From Galerina marginata (Eukaryota; Basidiomycota; Agaricomycetes; Agaricales; Galerinaceae): a stretch of DNA of 64,000 nt. The stretch covers positions 434,001 to 498,000 of the forward strand of contig JAECYW010000024.1 in assembly GCA_023014335.1 (NCBI GenBank). The letters run 5' to 3'. Positions 46,683 through 58,619 of this stretch are shown one piece after another (the first letter of the stretch is position 1; each line of letters starts with the position of its first letter). Position numbers and translations under genes: made by a program. The notes under the pieces were generated by a model, which saw only the letters and a list, made by a program, of their open reading frames with translations, was not told the DNA's origin and did no database searches.

Positions 46683-47235
46683 AAGAATTGGAAGGAACGT
46701 ACGAAAATGCTCGATGAAGTACGAAAGATGATGCCTTCAGACAGGCCATTAAAGGTTAGAAAGACAGACGCCCGTCCATTTGGAGCGTTTGATATCAATG
46801 AGGGTTCGAAGAAAGGGGTAGTGAAGGTCATGGAAGGGATATGCGAGCGTTCAACACTGGCAGAAAAGGAGTGGTCAGCAAAAACGCGGATGGTTTTGGG
46901 TGATTGGTTGACGAGCAATAACTTACGAGGAGCCCGGCGCGACAGGGCTGACGGCATAAACTCGATGGAAAGGGTTGAATACGTAGAGGAGCTCAGTAGC
47001 CTCTGGCACTACGCTCTCCAAAACACGCATTGCCTAATGCGAACTCATCTCGGACATGCTGTGCTGGATCCAACATCGAAGTATGAAGAAAGGTATGTGC
47101 CAGTGAGTTCCCGGGGTTGCATTGAAATTCAAGTAACGGTGTTTACTTTCTCTGTCGTTTTGATCAGCCCGCAAAAAGCTACGGGCCGCCCTATCGAACA
47201 CCGCCGCCAGCTTTCAGAAAGTTGATGCGAGAAGC
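46683..47235 (+). pseudogene. DUF6589-like fragment, copy 2
   Basis: The frame carries an extra N-terminal part (MLDEVRKMMPSDRPLKVRK, RPFGAFDINEGSKKGVVKV). It then matches copy 1 from GICERSTLAEKEWSAKTRMV to AVLDPTS, where homology stops abruptly at about 47080. After that a different short exon-like frame (ARKKLRAALSNTAASFQKVD) follows. The copy therefore ends at a rearrangement junction. Confidence 0.55.
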
Positions 47236-47504
47236 GGGCGTCTAGGACGATTGCGGAGACCTGGATTTCAAAGGTGGGTCTGACCATTCATCCCGAGGTG
47301 GGGTAGAATGCTTACATTTTATTCACACTCTGCTCCTGCTCACTTGACGGCGAGGAGGTGGATGAGAGGGTCTTTTGATGCATACGTTGACAGAGTGATC
47401 GGGCTCCTAGAGTACGGTGAGTATTCCAGTCTGAGTCAAGTGATAATAAAACTAACCTCCCACCCACAGCGGTCCTCGACGAACACCGTTGGCTATCATT
47501 GGCT

Positions 47505-47855
47505 ATCGGGTAAACGTCGAAGCCAAACCGAACATTACCCACGACGAAGATTTGTGATGGGCACTCGAAGGTTAACAGGATCAAAGGCTAAGCTTTGAAT
47601 ACTATCGCCAGAGCTAAAAACCTGAGCGTCAGAACTTTCTATGAAAAGTCCCTTGTACAAGAGAAGAGAATCAGGCAAAGATTTTATCTCCGATTTCAGA
47701 GAAATTACCTTTCTTCTTTGTGCTTGTAGATCAGCATCCGTCCTCTGCCTGTCCCAAAGCACAACAAACCACCGGCCGCGGCATTGCTGTCCAGTCTTGT
47801 CGAACAGAGTGTCTCTTTGCGGATAAGAGGCGAGGTCCCAGACCTTGACAGTCTC
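47505..47855 (-). pseudogene. WD40 membrane protein, third fragment
   Basis: Plus-strand 47505-47548 corresponds to about 20955-20998 of the intact gene. It is joined directly to sequence matching 21398-21740, so about 400 bp is deleted. A second small deletion removes the segment encoding GRWGQVTCLQWI. The orientation equals that of the intact gene. It abuts the P1-rich repeat at 47863. Confidence 0.8.
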
Positions 47856-47862
47856 GTTAGAC

Positions 47863-48708
47863 AATGATCCAGTCCAGCAACACATAGCGGACTGGAAGTA
47901 TGTACGGCCCCGTCCAGTAGCACCTAGAGGACAGCGAGCGGACCTATATCCAAAACGTCTCAGTCGTCCAACAGCACCTAGTGGACGATGAGGACAGACG
48001 ATTTGAAGTAAAGCCAATCGTCAAAATCGTCTGTTTGATTTAGGGCAGGGGGTGTGACCTTCTGTGACTCACGTTTGAAGTGCTTGCCTTCTCTGCCTTC
48101 TCTCCAAAACCCGTTCTCGTCGTCCGCTAAGTGTTGCTGGACGATGAAAGGGACGTTTTGGGTACGTCTTCTCGTCTTCTCGTCGTCCGCTAAGTATTGC
48201 TGGACGACGAAAGGGACGTTTCGGGCACGTTGTTCTTGTCGTCCGCTAGGTTTTGCTGGACAACGAGTCAATGCTCGGAGCAGAATAGTTCTTAGAGTGC
48301 GGTTAGACTAGCTCGCGTGGGCTCACGAAACTCTCAGTCCGCTATGCGGTGTATCCATTATCTTAAGGTTTTTCTGAACGAAAAGGTGATTCGTTTCTCC
48401 TCTAATAATTTCATGGTCTCAACTTTGTCCGTTCTCGTAGGCATTTCTTCATCTGCCAGTGGCCCAGTAGAATTTCTTCCTCGATTCTACACAGCTTGCC
48501 CGTTCTCTTCGCCATACTGCTGGGCCGGATTCTATTCCTCTGGGCTTTTCTCGATGTGCCCATTGAAGCCTGTCTTTTCAAATTCCATTTCGGGCCCAGC
48601 GCGTCATGCCTTCTTGCTTGCGTTGGAGAAGTTCAGCATCCGTCAAGACCTCCCTAGAACGTCGCAGCTGACATTCTATAACGCCAAGGATCGAGTTTTC
48701 TATACCAC
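47863..48708. repeat. Duplicated P1-rich segment, copy 2
   Basis: Nearly identical to 33944-34789 at a constant offset of 13919, with the same six P1 hairpins. Positions 48625-48654 are the exact reverse complement of 34706-34735. The long plus-strand frame of 348 codons starting at 48317 runs out of this repeat into unrelated DNA and is not regarded as a gene. Confidence 0.85.
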
Positions 48709-49023
48709 CCCAATGTTGCTTCTGCATGGTTGGCGTATTGTCCCTCTGATAGGTACAGGTTCATATCCTGGGCACTCAAGGTATTTAAAGTCATTGTTAC
48801 ACCTTTCTTTGATTAATTTCATTATTAGACCCCAAAGTGTGTCGCCGACTCGATGCCCTCCGTCCCATTTTTTTCCTTCCCCAGCCCGCCGTCGACTTCC
48901 TCATCGACCACTGACCCGACTGCCCCGACCTTCTCCCTTGCCGCCCATCCAAAATTCCATCAGGCCCGCGCCCGTCAGCCCACCGCCCACCTCCAAAGCC
49001 GAGCTAACGCCCTCCGGTCTCTG

Positions 49024-49368
49024 TCGATCCAAGTCATCCTGGCAGTTAATGACCTTCGACGCCGCAACCCCATACTCTTCACCCAATATACGTGCTTCCC
49101 ATCCTCGATATAACTATCGTCAGAACTCATACCCCCAGCTCCCATTTTGTCCAGGATGTTGTCCAAATGGTTCCATATGGTTTTGGCCTCGCCTCTCTGC
49201 ACCATTCCATTTTGCACGGTTATTTTACTCTGTGTCTCAAACCTCTGGACAAACCGTCGAGGCCATTGCCACATCAAGGCGTTTTTCCTACCTCATTTCG
49301 TCACGTGTTACGCCTTTGCTCTTTAAGAATACGGATATCATTGGCCAGAAGACGCCTATATAGGAGGT
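49024..49368 (-). pseudogene. Fragment of the 30-32 kb orphan gene
   Basis: The minus strand matches plus-strand 31350-31690: LLANDIRILKEQRRNT, then after an intron RFETQSKITVQNGMVQRGEA and WVKSMGLRRRRSLTARMTWI. An in-frame TGA follows QRRNT, where the intact gene has a CGA arginine codon. Homology breaks at DRDR (about 49024) and at LLYRRLL (about 49368). It is thus a dead internal fragment, inverted with respect to its parent. Confidence 0.8.
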
Positions 49369-49889
49369 CATTGATCCTGTAAATATTGTCATAATTGTTA
49401 ATGATACCCTTTGGTTCTAGCAAAGCATGGAAGAGTGATTCGTCGGCGTGCTTCCGGCCTCGAAAATGACCATTTGACTTCACTTGATGGTTGATTGTTT
49501 AAACCATGCATGGCAGGTAAAACGTTAAACGATGACGCGAGTTGCTGGATCTCAAGGTCAGAGGCGCTTAACTTGAATGATGAGGTACTAGCGACATTGA
49601 AGTGATGCTGGAGTCCAACGACAGAAAAGATGAACAGTTCAGTGTTGTATCAACAGTAGTAAAACTCCTCACATCTTTTGCGACTGGCTGGTTTTCCGAA
49701 TCCTAGGAAATTTGATTATGTAAATTGTCAATGCCATATCTATCAACCTCAACTTATGACAGTTAGAGGCACCTGGTCCTTCGCCGTGAGCCTAATCTGA
49801 ATGCAAATATACAAATATACAACAGAAAAGAGGATAGATCCAGGATATAGAGATCTGAGGCGAGAAACAACTAATAGCCGTACATAGGT
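49369..49889. other. Intergenic, no gene seen
   Basis: AT-rich, with an exon-like phrase SLFHALLEPKGIINNYDNIY on the minus strand at about 49380-49450 of unknown origin. Otherwise this is the 3' flank of the kinase-like gene. Confidence 0.35.
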
Positions 49890-52022
49890 TTAGGGATAAT
49901 AATTTTTCTCTTGATATCGTCCTTCAAGAACAGCATTCATACAAATAATCTCCTGCTCCACCTTGTCATCATAAACATTATTATCAGCACAATCAAAGTC
50001 AATGATGAAAACCTGGCCGTCAGAGTTGACGAGAAGGTTATCAGCGCGAATGTCGTGATGCCTGATACCGGCGCGGTGTATGCTATCCAAAGCCCTTAAA
50101 AAGGAGTCCCTGAAAAAGAGAGAGTTCTTCAGAAACAGCAAATGAGAGTATCAAAAAAATTGTACTTCTCGTCACTGGTAGTCACCACCTGTACAGCGTC
50201 TCCACTGCGCGCCATCTCGCGATGGCGAAGCGACACACCTCCATCGGACATAAGTATAGCCAAAGCCGAGGACTCCTGGTCTTTAAAGAGGCCATACACG
50301 GTTACGATGCCCTCGACGCCTTCCTGCTGTGAGAGTTGCTGATAAATCTGGAACTCATGGTACAATCTTTCCATTTGTTCGACAGAGAACGCGAGCTTGA
50401 AAGCAAGGTCCTGCATCAAGATTTCACCCGATTCCAGAACCAGCTCCAACTTAGCGCGATGAACGACCCCGACAGCACCGCAACCCAGCGGTTCTTTTAG
50501 GGTGAGGGAAATATATTCGTGGGCACGATACTTGGCTTTCACCTTGGGATTACCCACCTCATCCGATAGACTAGGAGTACAGGATGGCGCAAGTCGGCTG
50601 AACGATGAGGGTACATATGAGCGAAACGCCCCGTAATCCAAACTAACCAACGCCAGCTGGCGTCTCGCTAGCTCTTCAGAGATCTTCAAAATCTGCAGCT
50701 TGAGAATAGCGCAGATACAAGAAGAGGTTACATACTCGGTGATGCTCATGTAATTTAGATTGAGGGGTTTTCTTCCGCTGCATAGGATCCGATATTTCCT
50801 TTTCCTCGAAGTATTCTGAGGAACGCTTCTGACCCACGTATCTTGCATTGACGCGTTCTTGTCGTTCCAATGCATCCTTGACAATCGCGATGTGGAGACC
50901 AAGATGAAGCTTCCGATAGCGAGGGTCTTGGATGTTGACTGTGTCGATTGGTCCGGACAGGTATAGTGTTTGTGATTCTCGGTGGCGAATGCCAATCCGC
51001 TCATAGCGTCCACAATTCAGAATGATGTATGTGGAATCATACATGGCAGCATTCGCCCAAGCCTGCTGGAAATGTTAACCAACAGGCAATAATGTTACTG
51101 GCTAGACTATACAGACCAATTGAAGGAAGTGTCGAAAATCTGGCCGATATTGGTTTTTCTTCGTAGAGAATTTTGTGGGTATGACCAACTTTGCCCTCGT
51201 GTTACACTTTGTAGGTGGTATCGGTTGGCGTGGTTTTGCCTTTGTCGGAGCCTTCAGTGATAGAAACGACAGGGCGTGTTTGGCATCTGGAGGAGGCTGC
51301 TTGTACGACATGGTTTCAGCTCCCATTGTATGAGAATATTGCCATATGAAAGTTGCGTCCTCTTTCATCGTTTGAAACATGCCCATAGCAGCGTCGGTCA
51401 TTGCGAACATATGCCACGTCGCCAGTCTAGGAAATATTCTTGACAAGTCCAGGATCTTAGCTTTGGTTGCGTCGGGAAGACAATTTTGAAGGTCGTCGTG
51501 AAGTGGAAGGGATCTGTCCTGCGGTCTTGTCGTCACTTCAAGCCAAGATTGGGTCGTAAAATCGAAAGGCTGGCCGGTGGGTCTCTCAGTGAAATTGAAA
51601 ACTGACTTCCATGTGTCGCATTGAGGATGAAGGCAGACCTTAGATGCAAAGGCATGGCAAATACGCGCTATGTATTCACTGTAATAGAAACTGACTGAGT
51701 GGGCGTCTCGAAACTCCTTTGATCTTGTGTTGCGGGAAAAAACATAACCATTGCTAGATAACTTGTGACCATCGTGGAGGTAGCCCTGAATCGCGTTGTC
51801 GCATGCCTTGGAAAGCGACTGCGTAATTGACGGCAGATACACCACGTTCTGTAGAACAAGACTGGGCATGATGTGCCGGTCATAGAACACTTGAGGAGAC
51901 CTGGGGGATGTTGACACCCCTTCTAGACGCTCCAAGTCCAGGACAATCCCAGCATCGTAGTTTGCTTCAAGAATCTCCTTTAGACGAGGGTAAAACGGGT
52001 CGGATATTGGTATTGGTAGCAT
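49890..52022 (-). CDS. Kinase-like protein with novel N-terminal region
   Basis: Four exons join in phase to about 690 residues, from ATG 52022 (MLPIPISDPFYPRLKE) to TAA 49890. The N-terminal half has no recognised domain. An intron with GTCTGT..CCAGCAG joins HFLQL to AWANAAMYDSTYIIL, a second joins HEHHR to ILKISEELARR, and a third joins TSDEK to DSFLRALDS. The C-terminal part is a compact kinase fold: glycine-loop-like EPLGCGAVGVVHRA, LAFKLAF with a candidate lysine, catalytic loop IRHHDIRADNLLV (HHD) and metal-binding IIDFDCADN. The chain ends about 30 residues after that motif, so the C-lobe is short. The family may be a fungal RIO/APH-like kinase, but the substrate is unknown. Confidence 0.7.
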
Positions 52023-52040
52023 CAAGGCCGACTTCAGCAA

Positions 52041-53243
52041 ACGGTGTGAGACCAGAGAAAGATGGAAGTGTGTCCTTATATCATGCTAGCGCTCTCACGA
52101 TCAACATTTAGTCCCAAGAAGTGACTCCGATGTCGGGAAATAATGACTCGACACGCATTAAGTATCGCTAAGACCCATGAGGCGAGCTACCGAGCATACC
52201 AGGTCAGGGTCGAGTTCTAGTTGACTGACTCAGATTGCAGTCAGTACCCAGGGACAGTGAGGAGAGTAAATGGTCGGCCAGACATCGTGCCCAACAAATG
52301 CCAAAACAATACTGGATTCCAGTGCCAGACCTGTTTTCAGACCGAAAAGTTGCCAAGTCGGAGCCACATTTAATCCATGGGCTGTCGCTGAACGTTAAAG
52401 CATTGGGTCCAGGTACAGTAAAAATCTCCAAATTGGACCGGATGGCACAGAGCTGATGAATGCCAAAGGATAACCGGCCAATGTTACACAACCTTGCCCT
52501 AACTACGTTGGTAGCTGCGAACATCAATCCAGCTGACGGCTATTTTTGCCAGTGCTAACGTGCTCCCACCCGATGGCAATGTCAATGAGGCACACCTCGA
52601 GGTTAACGTTCATGACTTCTCTGCAGGACTGCAGGACTCGGACGAGGCAACGGAATTGTTTCAAAGGCTTCATTCATGGAGGAAAAGAAAAAGTCTAAAG
52701 CCGTTGGTTCTGATAGGATCCCGTTATTTTTGTTGGTACCAGATTTAAAAACAATTCGACTCATACCTATCATAGTTTATTATTCAAAGACTAGCGCGTT
52801 GCGCGTGCTCCGGGAACGTGGACCGTGAAAGTGCTAAGTAAAACCAATAAACCGAAGTCGGCACGGGGTATTGAGTGATAAGGCCATATCTGTAACAGGG
52901 AGGGAATTGGCATCAAAAACAGCAATCGCAACGGCGGGACGACGATCCGTCGGGACCTCCAAACGCAAGCAAGACGCTGAAACGCTGGGGTCCGAAATGA
53001 ATTTTGAGGGCCAAGTCATCCTTGGAGTGAAGGATTCCGACTGTAGGGCAGCTTTGCAGAGTTAGCGCTACAAGAATATGACTACAAGCTACAGTGAACT
53101 AGCTTTGTAGGCCATTGCGTGGCATGGCATGTACAAGTCCTTCCTTTTTTTTGGTACCACAGGCTGAATAGATATATAATTTACAGTAGATAATTTATAG
53201 TAGATGCCTTTTGTCTGAACGAATCACACGGGGGAGCGACCTG
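52041..53243. other. Intergenic, no gene supported
   Basis: Short frames at 52204-52527 and 52560-52748 have no domain. The right part borders the broken end of the BRR2 copy. Confidence 0.35.
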
Positions 53244-56200
53244 TCAGGAGATTTGCATTGCCTGTGCAAGAAGAAGGCGATAACAGGAAGTGTTCGGCAA
53301 CTCAGCTCTCCACCTCCAGTCGAGGAGGCTGCTATTCAACCTCACGGAACTCAGTGCAGTTTTCCCGTCAGAAGAGCTTGGGGTTGACGAGGGGTGCAAC
53401 TTGCCGAGAATATACCGCCCGACTCCGTACTCGCTTGCTCCATATCGGAGGAGCGCAAACTCGGCGCAAATGGTCTTGCCACTTCCTGTCGGTGCTCCAA
53501 TGAAGACATCCTCATCCGACGTATAAAGGGCCTGGAAAACCTGGGCCTGGATTTTGCTAAATCGTGTTGGCATATAGTGCCTCGAACTTTTTTTTGTGAA
53601 GGGCAGACAACGGAGGGGCTTGCTGGCCAAGGAGCGGTGTCAGCTTGGGCAACTTTTTGGGCAGAATGAGGTGTTTGAAGGAGATGGGCAGGCGAGTCTC
53701 GGCGTGTAACCAGCAATCGGAGATGACTGAGATGTAGTAATTGCGCTCGAACATCGGGACTGTTAACATGACAGTGTGCTCGTCCTCTGCATACAGCTGC
53801 CGAAGGACGAAGGTGTCATGGAAGAGGATGACTTCCCCATCGACGTCTTCCACAATGATCAAGAAAGTTTCGGCTGAGCCCTGGATTTCTCGTCCCAGCG
53901 GAAATCAAGAACGATGGGAAGATCGATATGAAGGAGCGACCGCGTGATAGGTTGCACCTGCGCTTGCAATCTGAATATACATCAGAAGAAGAAAATATCA
54001 AGGATTTGAAACGACTGACTGAAGCTTCGGGAAGTTGTGCACAAGATGATGCACCAAGCGACCAGCATTAGGAACGCCGATGAGCTCCCCAATTTCGGGG
54101 AGTCTCGAGTCGAAGTATCGGTACCAGGGCTGTTAACATCAAGTCAGAAAACTTGAGACACAGAATTAATGACGATACGTACGAATTGCTTTCCTTCTGA
54201 CTTGCGAACGACTTCAGGTGGAACACCCTTAAATTGCACACCACCTATCGAACAAAATGATTGAGACTTATTGGAAATAGTTAGAAAGAGAAATACTCAC
54301 ATCCTCTTCTCGACCATTTTGCACATGTCAAGAGCAACCTTGACAGGAACAGTCCAACCCCGCTTCAAGCAAATCTCGAACATCGCACGAAGAACTCTGT
54401 TGGAGGTCTACTAAGTATTGGTCCACGAGAATAAAAGGAGAAAAAGACATACCGTACAGCAGACTGCTGCACGGAAACCATATCAGCAACAAGAATAAAA
54501 CCTAGGACGGATAGATATAAGATATAAAGACGCAAAAGGACAAAGAAAAACATACCATCAAGCTTCAGCTGCGGGACATACGCCTGCAGTAGCACGTTGA
54601 TCTTCGCCGCTGGCTCTTCCGCCGTCTCCTTAACCGGAAGCAGCTCCGTCAACTCGAGCTTCTCCTCCTGGCGCACCGGCAGTAGCCTAAACTCGTTCGA
54701 CAGCGCAAATAGCCTGAACAACTCCAGGGCCCACGTTGTGGGCCTTGAATGTCGATTGTACACCATCGAGTTGGAGGTTACATAGCAGTGCGACGCGATC
54801 TTGCCGAGCTCGGTGCTCGTGAACCGCCCAGAGGATCGCTCGTACTTAATGAGCTGGCATTTTTCGAGGACGGCGGCGGAGTGGGCGATGTCGGCGCGTT
54901 TTGGGATGAGGCCGGTGTCGTACCTGCGAGACATTTCATTAGTTTCACGAAATGCCGAAAATAAAAAAAAGACTTACAGATTGGTGTAGTAGCCTAACCA
55001 CTGCACCGCCTCGTCCCGATTCCTAACTGTACCCAACACAATCTCCGCATTCAAGTTATCTGCCACTGGCCAGCTTCGCCACGATCTGGCTCTCAATCGG
55101 GAGCTGTTGGTTCAGCAAGCTCAGATAGTACTGGAGCTCGCTGTGGTTCATAAATCACACCCTCGCCGTGGGTATCGTACTGCGAGTGACCCACGCGGCC
55201 GAGCATCTGCAGCACATACTCCGAGGACAGTTCGACCTATTTCCCTTCTTCGAGTTTGTAAATCTGCGTGCCTTTGACGATGACCGCGTGAGCAGGGAGG
55301 TTGACGCCCCAGGCGAATGTCGCTGGGCTGACGAGCACCTGCACCTGATTGTCCGCAACAGCTCCTCGACGACACGGTCCTCGCGGGATATCCCTGTGCG
55401 ATGAATGGCGAACCCGAAGGGGAGTAGGTCCTTGAGATTACGGTCCTCGGCGCTGTCAGCCTCCTCCTGCAGGATTTCGCGGCTCGCGGCGTGCGTGATG
55501 GTCTCCTTCTCTATGGCCAAATCCTTCAAAAACTTTGCCGTCTTCGCCGTCTCCTTGCGCGAATGCACGAAGACAAGCACCTGATTCTTGTTTGAGACCT
55601 GGTCGAAGGCTTTCTCGTAGCAAACCTCATTCGTGATTTGGTACCGCCTGATCGCCTTCTTCTCGGAGCCCCGATGAATTGCTTTTGGAGCCCGCACAGG
55701 CGGTAGGACACGTTGAAGTAGAACAGGCCTTTCTTTTCGTCCACCCGCAAAAAGGTCGCCACATCCTGGTAGTTCGGCAGCGTCGCCGACAAGCCAACCA
55801 GCCTCACATACTCGTGTGTCTGCTCCATCCTCCGAATAGTCCTGGCCACAACGCTCTCGAGCATGAGGCCATGGTCATCGCGCAGCAGATGAATCCCGTC
55901 GATGATGACGAGCCGAACGAGGGTCGTGTAGCTCGTGTCCGTCGGCTTGCGAGTAATGACGTCCCATTTCTCTGGCGTGGTCACGATCATCTGAGTCTCT
56001 GCGATCTGCTGCTCGGTCATTTGGGAGTCGCCGGTGAGCTCGCCGACTTTGATATCGAAGGCTTTGAGCCGCTCCGTAAAGTTGCCCACCATCTCCTGCA
56101 CGAGGGCATCCATGGGCACGATGTAGACAATTTTAAAGGCGTCGAGGTCGAACTCGCCAGTTTCAGCGTTTCAATGCTTGGACATCTCGTTGAGGGTTGT

Positions 56201-57310
56201 GAGCAGGGCGACGTTAGTCTGAAAAAAATTATGAGCATAGAAATTTTGTTAGAAGGATAAGACATACTTTGCCAGCACAGTAGGAGCACACAATAAGATA
56301 GGCTGGTCCGTCCCAAAAGTAATCGAGTACAACTTGCTCTATACGCGATTAAGCTTCGGGACCGTGAAAGCCTTGAGGACTCGATATGGGCCCTCCGTCA
56401 CGGGCTTCTGCTTTAGCGTTGACCAATGGATCTCCTCCTAGCCATTCTTCGCCCGCTTTACCGACCTTGTGGGAGCTTGCACTTCTTGTTCGACATCAGA
56501 TGACCGCCCGGCAAGAACGCCATGCTCTCCAGATCCACGGTGCGTTTGAGCTGCACCGTCAAGCCGGGAGCCACAGTACTGGTCTTGGGAACCTGCGCCA
56601 GTGTCGGTTGCCCGCTACGTCGCGCAGGATCCATCCCAGACGCTTCTCGCGCTCCTGAGGAATTTCGCCGTGACGTGGAAGCTCTGGTACTCGAACAGCT
56701 CCATCAGCTGATTTTCAGTATTGTGAACGCTGGATTCGGAGCCAAGGATCCTGAGAACCGAAGCTGCTTTGGTGACGGGGTCAGGATACACCTCTGAGAT
56801 TCGACGCTGGACCCAGAGGCGGTCGATGGGGTGAGGGGGATCAAAGTCCTTTTCGGTTTTGACTTTGTTCTTTCCAGAAGCCTCGCCTCCGATTGACAAT
56901 GTTGTCATCGTTCCACTAGGCTTCTACCTCGTTCTTGTTTTCGACCTCCTTGCCCCCTTCGTCCTCGTCCTCGTCCTAACACCGTCCTCCTCATCAGTCT
57001 CGGCCCCATTCGCTCCGGGTCAGGGTCCGCCATAGTCTCGTCGTCCGCGTTGTAGTCCGTGATCTTCTTGGACAAACCGACGAGTTGAAAGAACTCCTCG
57101 CTCCAGATGAGGTTGACGACTTCCTCAACCTCCTTTTTCTTTTCGAAATCCTTCATTTTTCGTTCTTGAGCGTCTCGAGCACATTGTCTGCGGCGCTGCG
57201 TACAATATTCCGGGGCTGGTCTACGAGCACAGTGTGGACTGCCGAGGGCGATACGTCGAAGTCCTGAGTCGCCTCGATGGTACCCGCGTACCCGAAGCCA
57301 GCCGCGACAG
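53244..57310 (-). pseudogene. BRR2-type spliceosomal helicase, decayed copy
   Basis: BRR2 is the Ski2-like helicase of the U5 snRNP that unwinds U4/U6. From right to left the minus strand encodes recognisable BRR2 pieces: [55 protein letters not shown], the first helicase cassette, AKINVLLQAYVPQLKLDG, IIVEDVDGEVILFHDTF, then the second-cassette phrase [20 protein letters not shown], after which homology stops. Damage: the first Walker A (expected APTGAGK) lost one G near 56280, a TGA at 56171-56173 follows shortly after, and motif II reads DGIH instead of DEIH at 55889-55900. Further frame changes occur, for example after EDRVVEELL near 55345. Introns are retained, so it is not a retrocopy. 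Confidence 0.85.
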
Positions 57311-57539
57311 TTCGGCAAAATCAGTAGTTCGCCGTTGTTCGCAACGAGATGGGAGAGGAAGAGTGACGCTGATGTGATATTGGCAACCAGGACAGCGACG
57401 GAAGCAAACAAGGCTGTCGAGAATGTCCTATGGGAACGCAGAAGTTGGGCATCTGTGGAACTGGATGTAGAGATCCGGTGCTTACCTCTACTCCGTTCTC
57501 GTAACCGTACCCAACTCATCCGGATATTGGGGAATGAAT

Positions 57540-57735
57540 TCAACTTTGAATATCTGAATCGGCGTCTAGCAACACCTAGCAGACGACGAGAACAGGCTTG
57601 CGACCCTCCATCCGCTTTCCACTGGCAGCAACACCTAGCGGACGACGAGGACGATATTGGGGGAAGAATTTAACTTTGAATATCTAAATCGTCGTCTAGC
57701 AGCACCTAGCAGACGACGAGAACAGGAACAAGCAC
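57540..57735. repeat. P1 array, inverted relative to 6.4 kb
   Basis: Three hairpins lie at about 57563-57590, 57627-57652 and 57687-57722, separated by GAATTCAACTTTGAATATCT-type spacers. Unit and spacer are the reverse complement of the 6355-6720 array, including AACAGGCTTGCGACCCTCCA and CAAGCACTGTGTAAG. The array sits between the BRR2 copy and the Helitron remnant. Confidence 0.8.
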
Positions 57736-57762
57736 TGTGTAAGATATTCAAATTTGAAATGA

Positions 57763-58493
57763 CTATTGTGACTTCGTGACTATGGTTGATTTCACCGCCC
57801 CTTGCTGAGACGCATATGAATGTACGCACGCCGATCCCAACCATCTTCTATCGGCCGACGCCCTAAATCTTCTGGGGCGAAGCCTTGCCCACACCTGCCA
57901 TTCCTCCACGTCGGGGTTGCCTATGTCTTCATCCTTCTCTTCCTCTTCCTGCTCTTTATTTTCTTCATCCCAACATCTCAACGTATCCCTTGGATGAACA
58001 TGTTCGGCGGCGCGACATTGTCCAACTATCTCTGCCCAAGGTTGATCTTCTTCGTCGCGTATCACATGTAAATCACGAAAGGGATGGTGTAGGATGATTT
58101 TTGTGCGACAATAATCGTCGTAACGATCATCCTCTGGATTGGTAGAGATGCGAGGATAAACTCGTAAGACAACTTCCGTTTTGTCGCTCTTTTTTTCCAT
58201 TCTGATTTTTTCCAAGTGTATTGGGTCATGACTTCCTGGAGTGACAGCCTTTCCATGTCAGCCGGGCGGTTCATGCAGCGTTGTAACCAGGAATCCTTTG
58301 TGACTGAATGATTCTCCTCGCTTTCTCCGGGAGAGATTCCCTCTTCTTGTTCCTCGAGTTCGCGGAAACCGCCCTCTTCCCCAATATAAACCGTTTGGAA
58401 TGTTGTTGATGCGCGAACTAGAGGTATTCCAAGAAGTAGATCGGCGGATTCCTGTGCCGAGTATGTCCTTTCTCCAAGCATTTTATCTCGCAC
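57763..58493 (-). pseudogene. Helitron Rep/Hel protein fragment
   Basis: The minus frame reads YSAQESADLLLGIPLVRAST, then DSWLQRCMNRPADMERLSLQ followed by EVMTQYTWKKSEWKK. After a one-base shift in a run of seven A near 58193-58200 it continues in another frame as DKTEVVLRVYPRISTNPEDD then DYCRTKIILHHPFRD. This order (SAQE..LLLG.PL, WLQRY.RP..L..LSL, YCR.K..LHHPF) is characteristic of the linker between the Rep and PIF1-like helicase parts of Helitron proteins. No HUH motif or helicase walker motif is present, and stops flank it, so it is a dead fragment. Confidence 0.75.
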
Positions 58494-58619
58494 ACGTTCC
58501 TTCTCTCTCGGCGTCGTCGCACAGATCCCGCCTGTCTTCCAAATCGACGCTAGTGCTTCCCCTTAACATTGCCTATCCCTCCCCTCGCTATCGCGCCATG
58601 TACGGCAGACGGTGAAGGT

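Noticed and set aside
48317..49363. 348-residue plus-strand frame
   Set aside because: It runs from a duplicated P1 repeat through unrelated DNA and antisense to a gene fragment. The other copy of the repeat breaks it at the 30-bp inversion.
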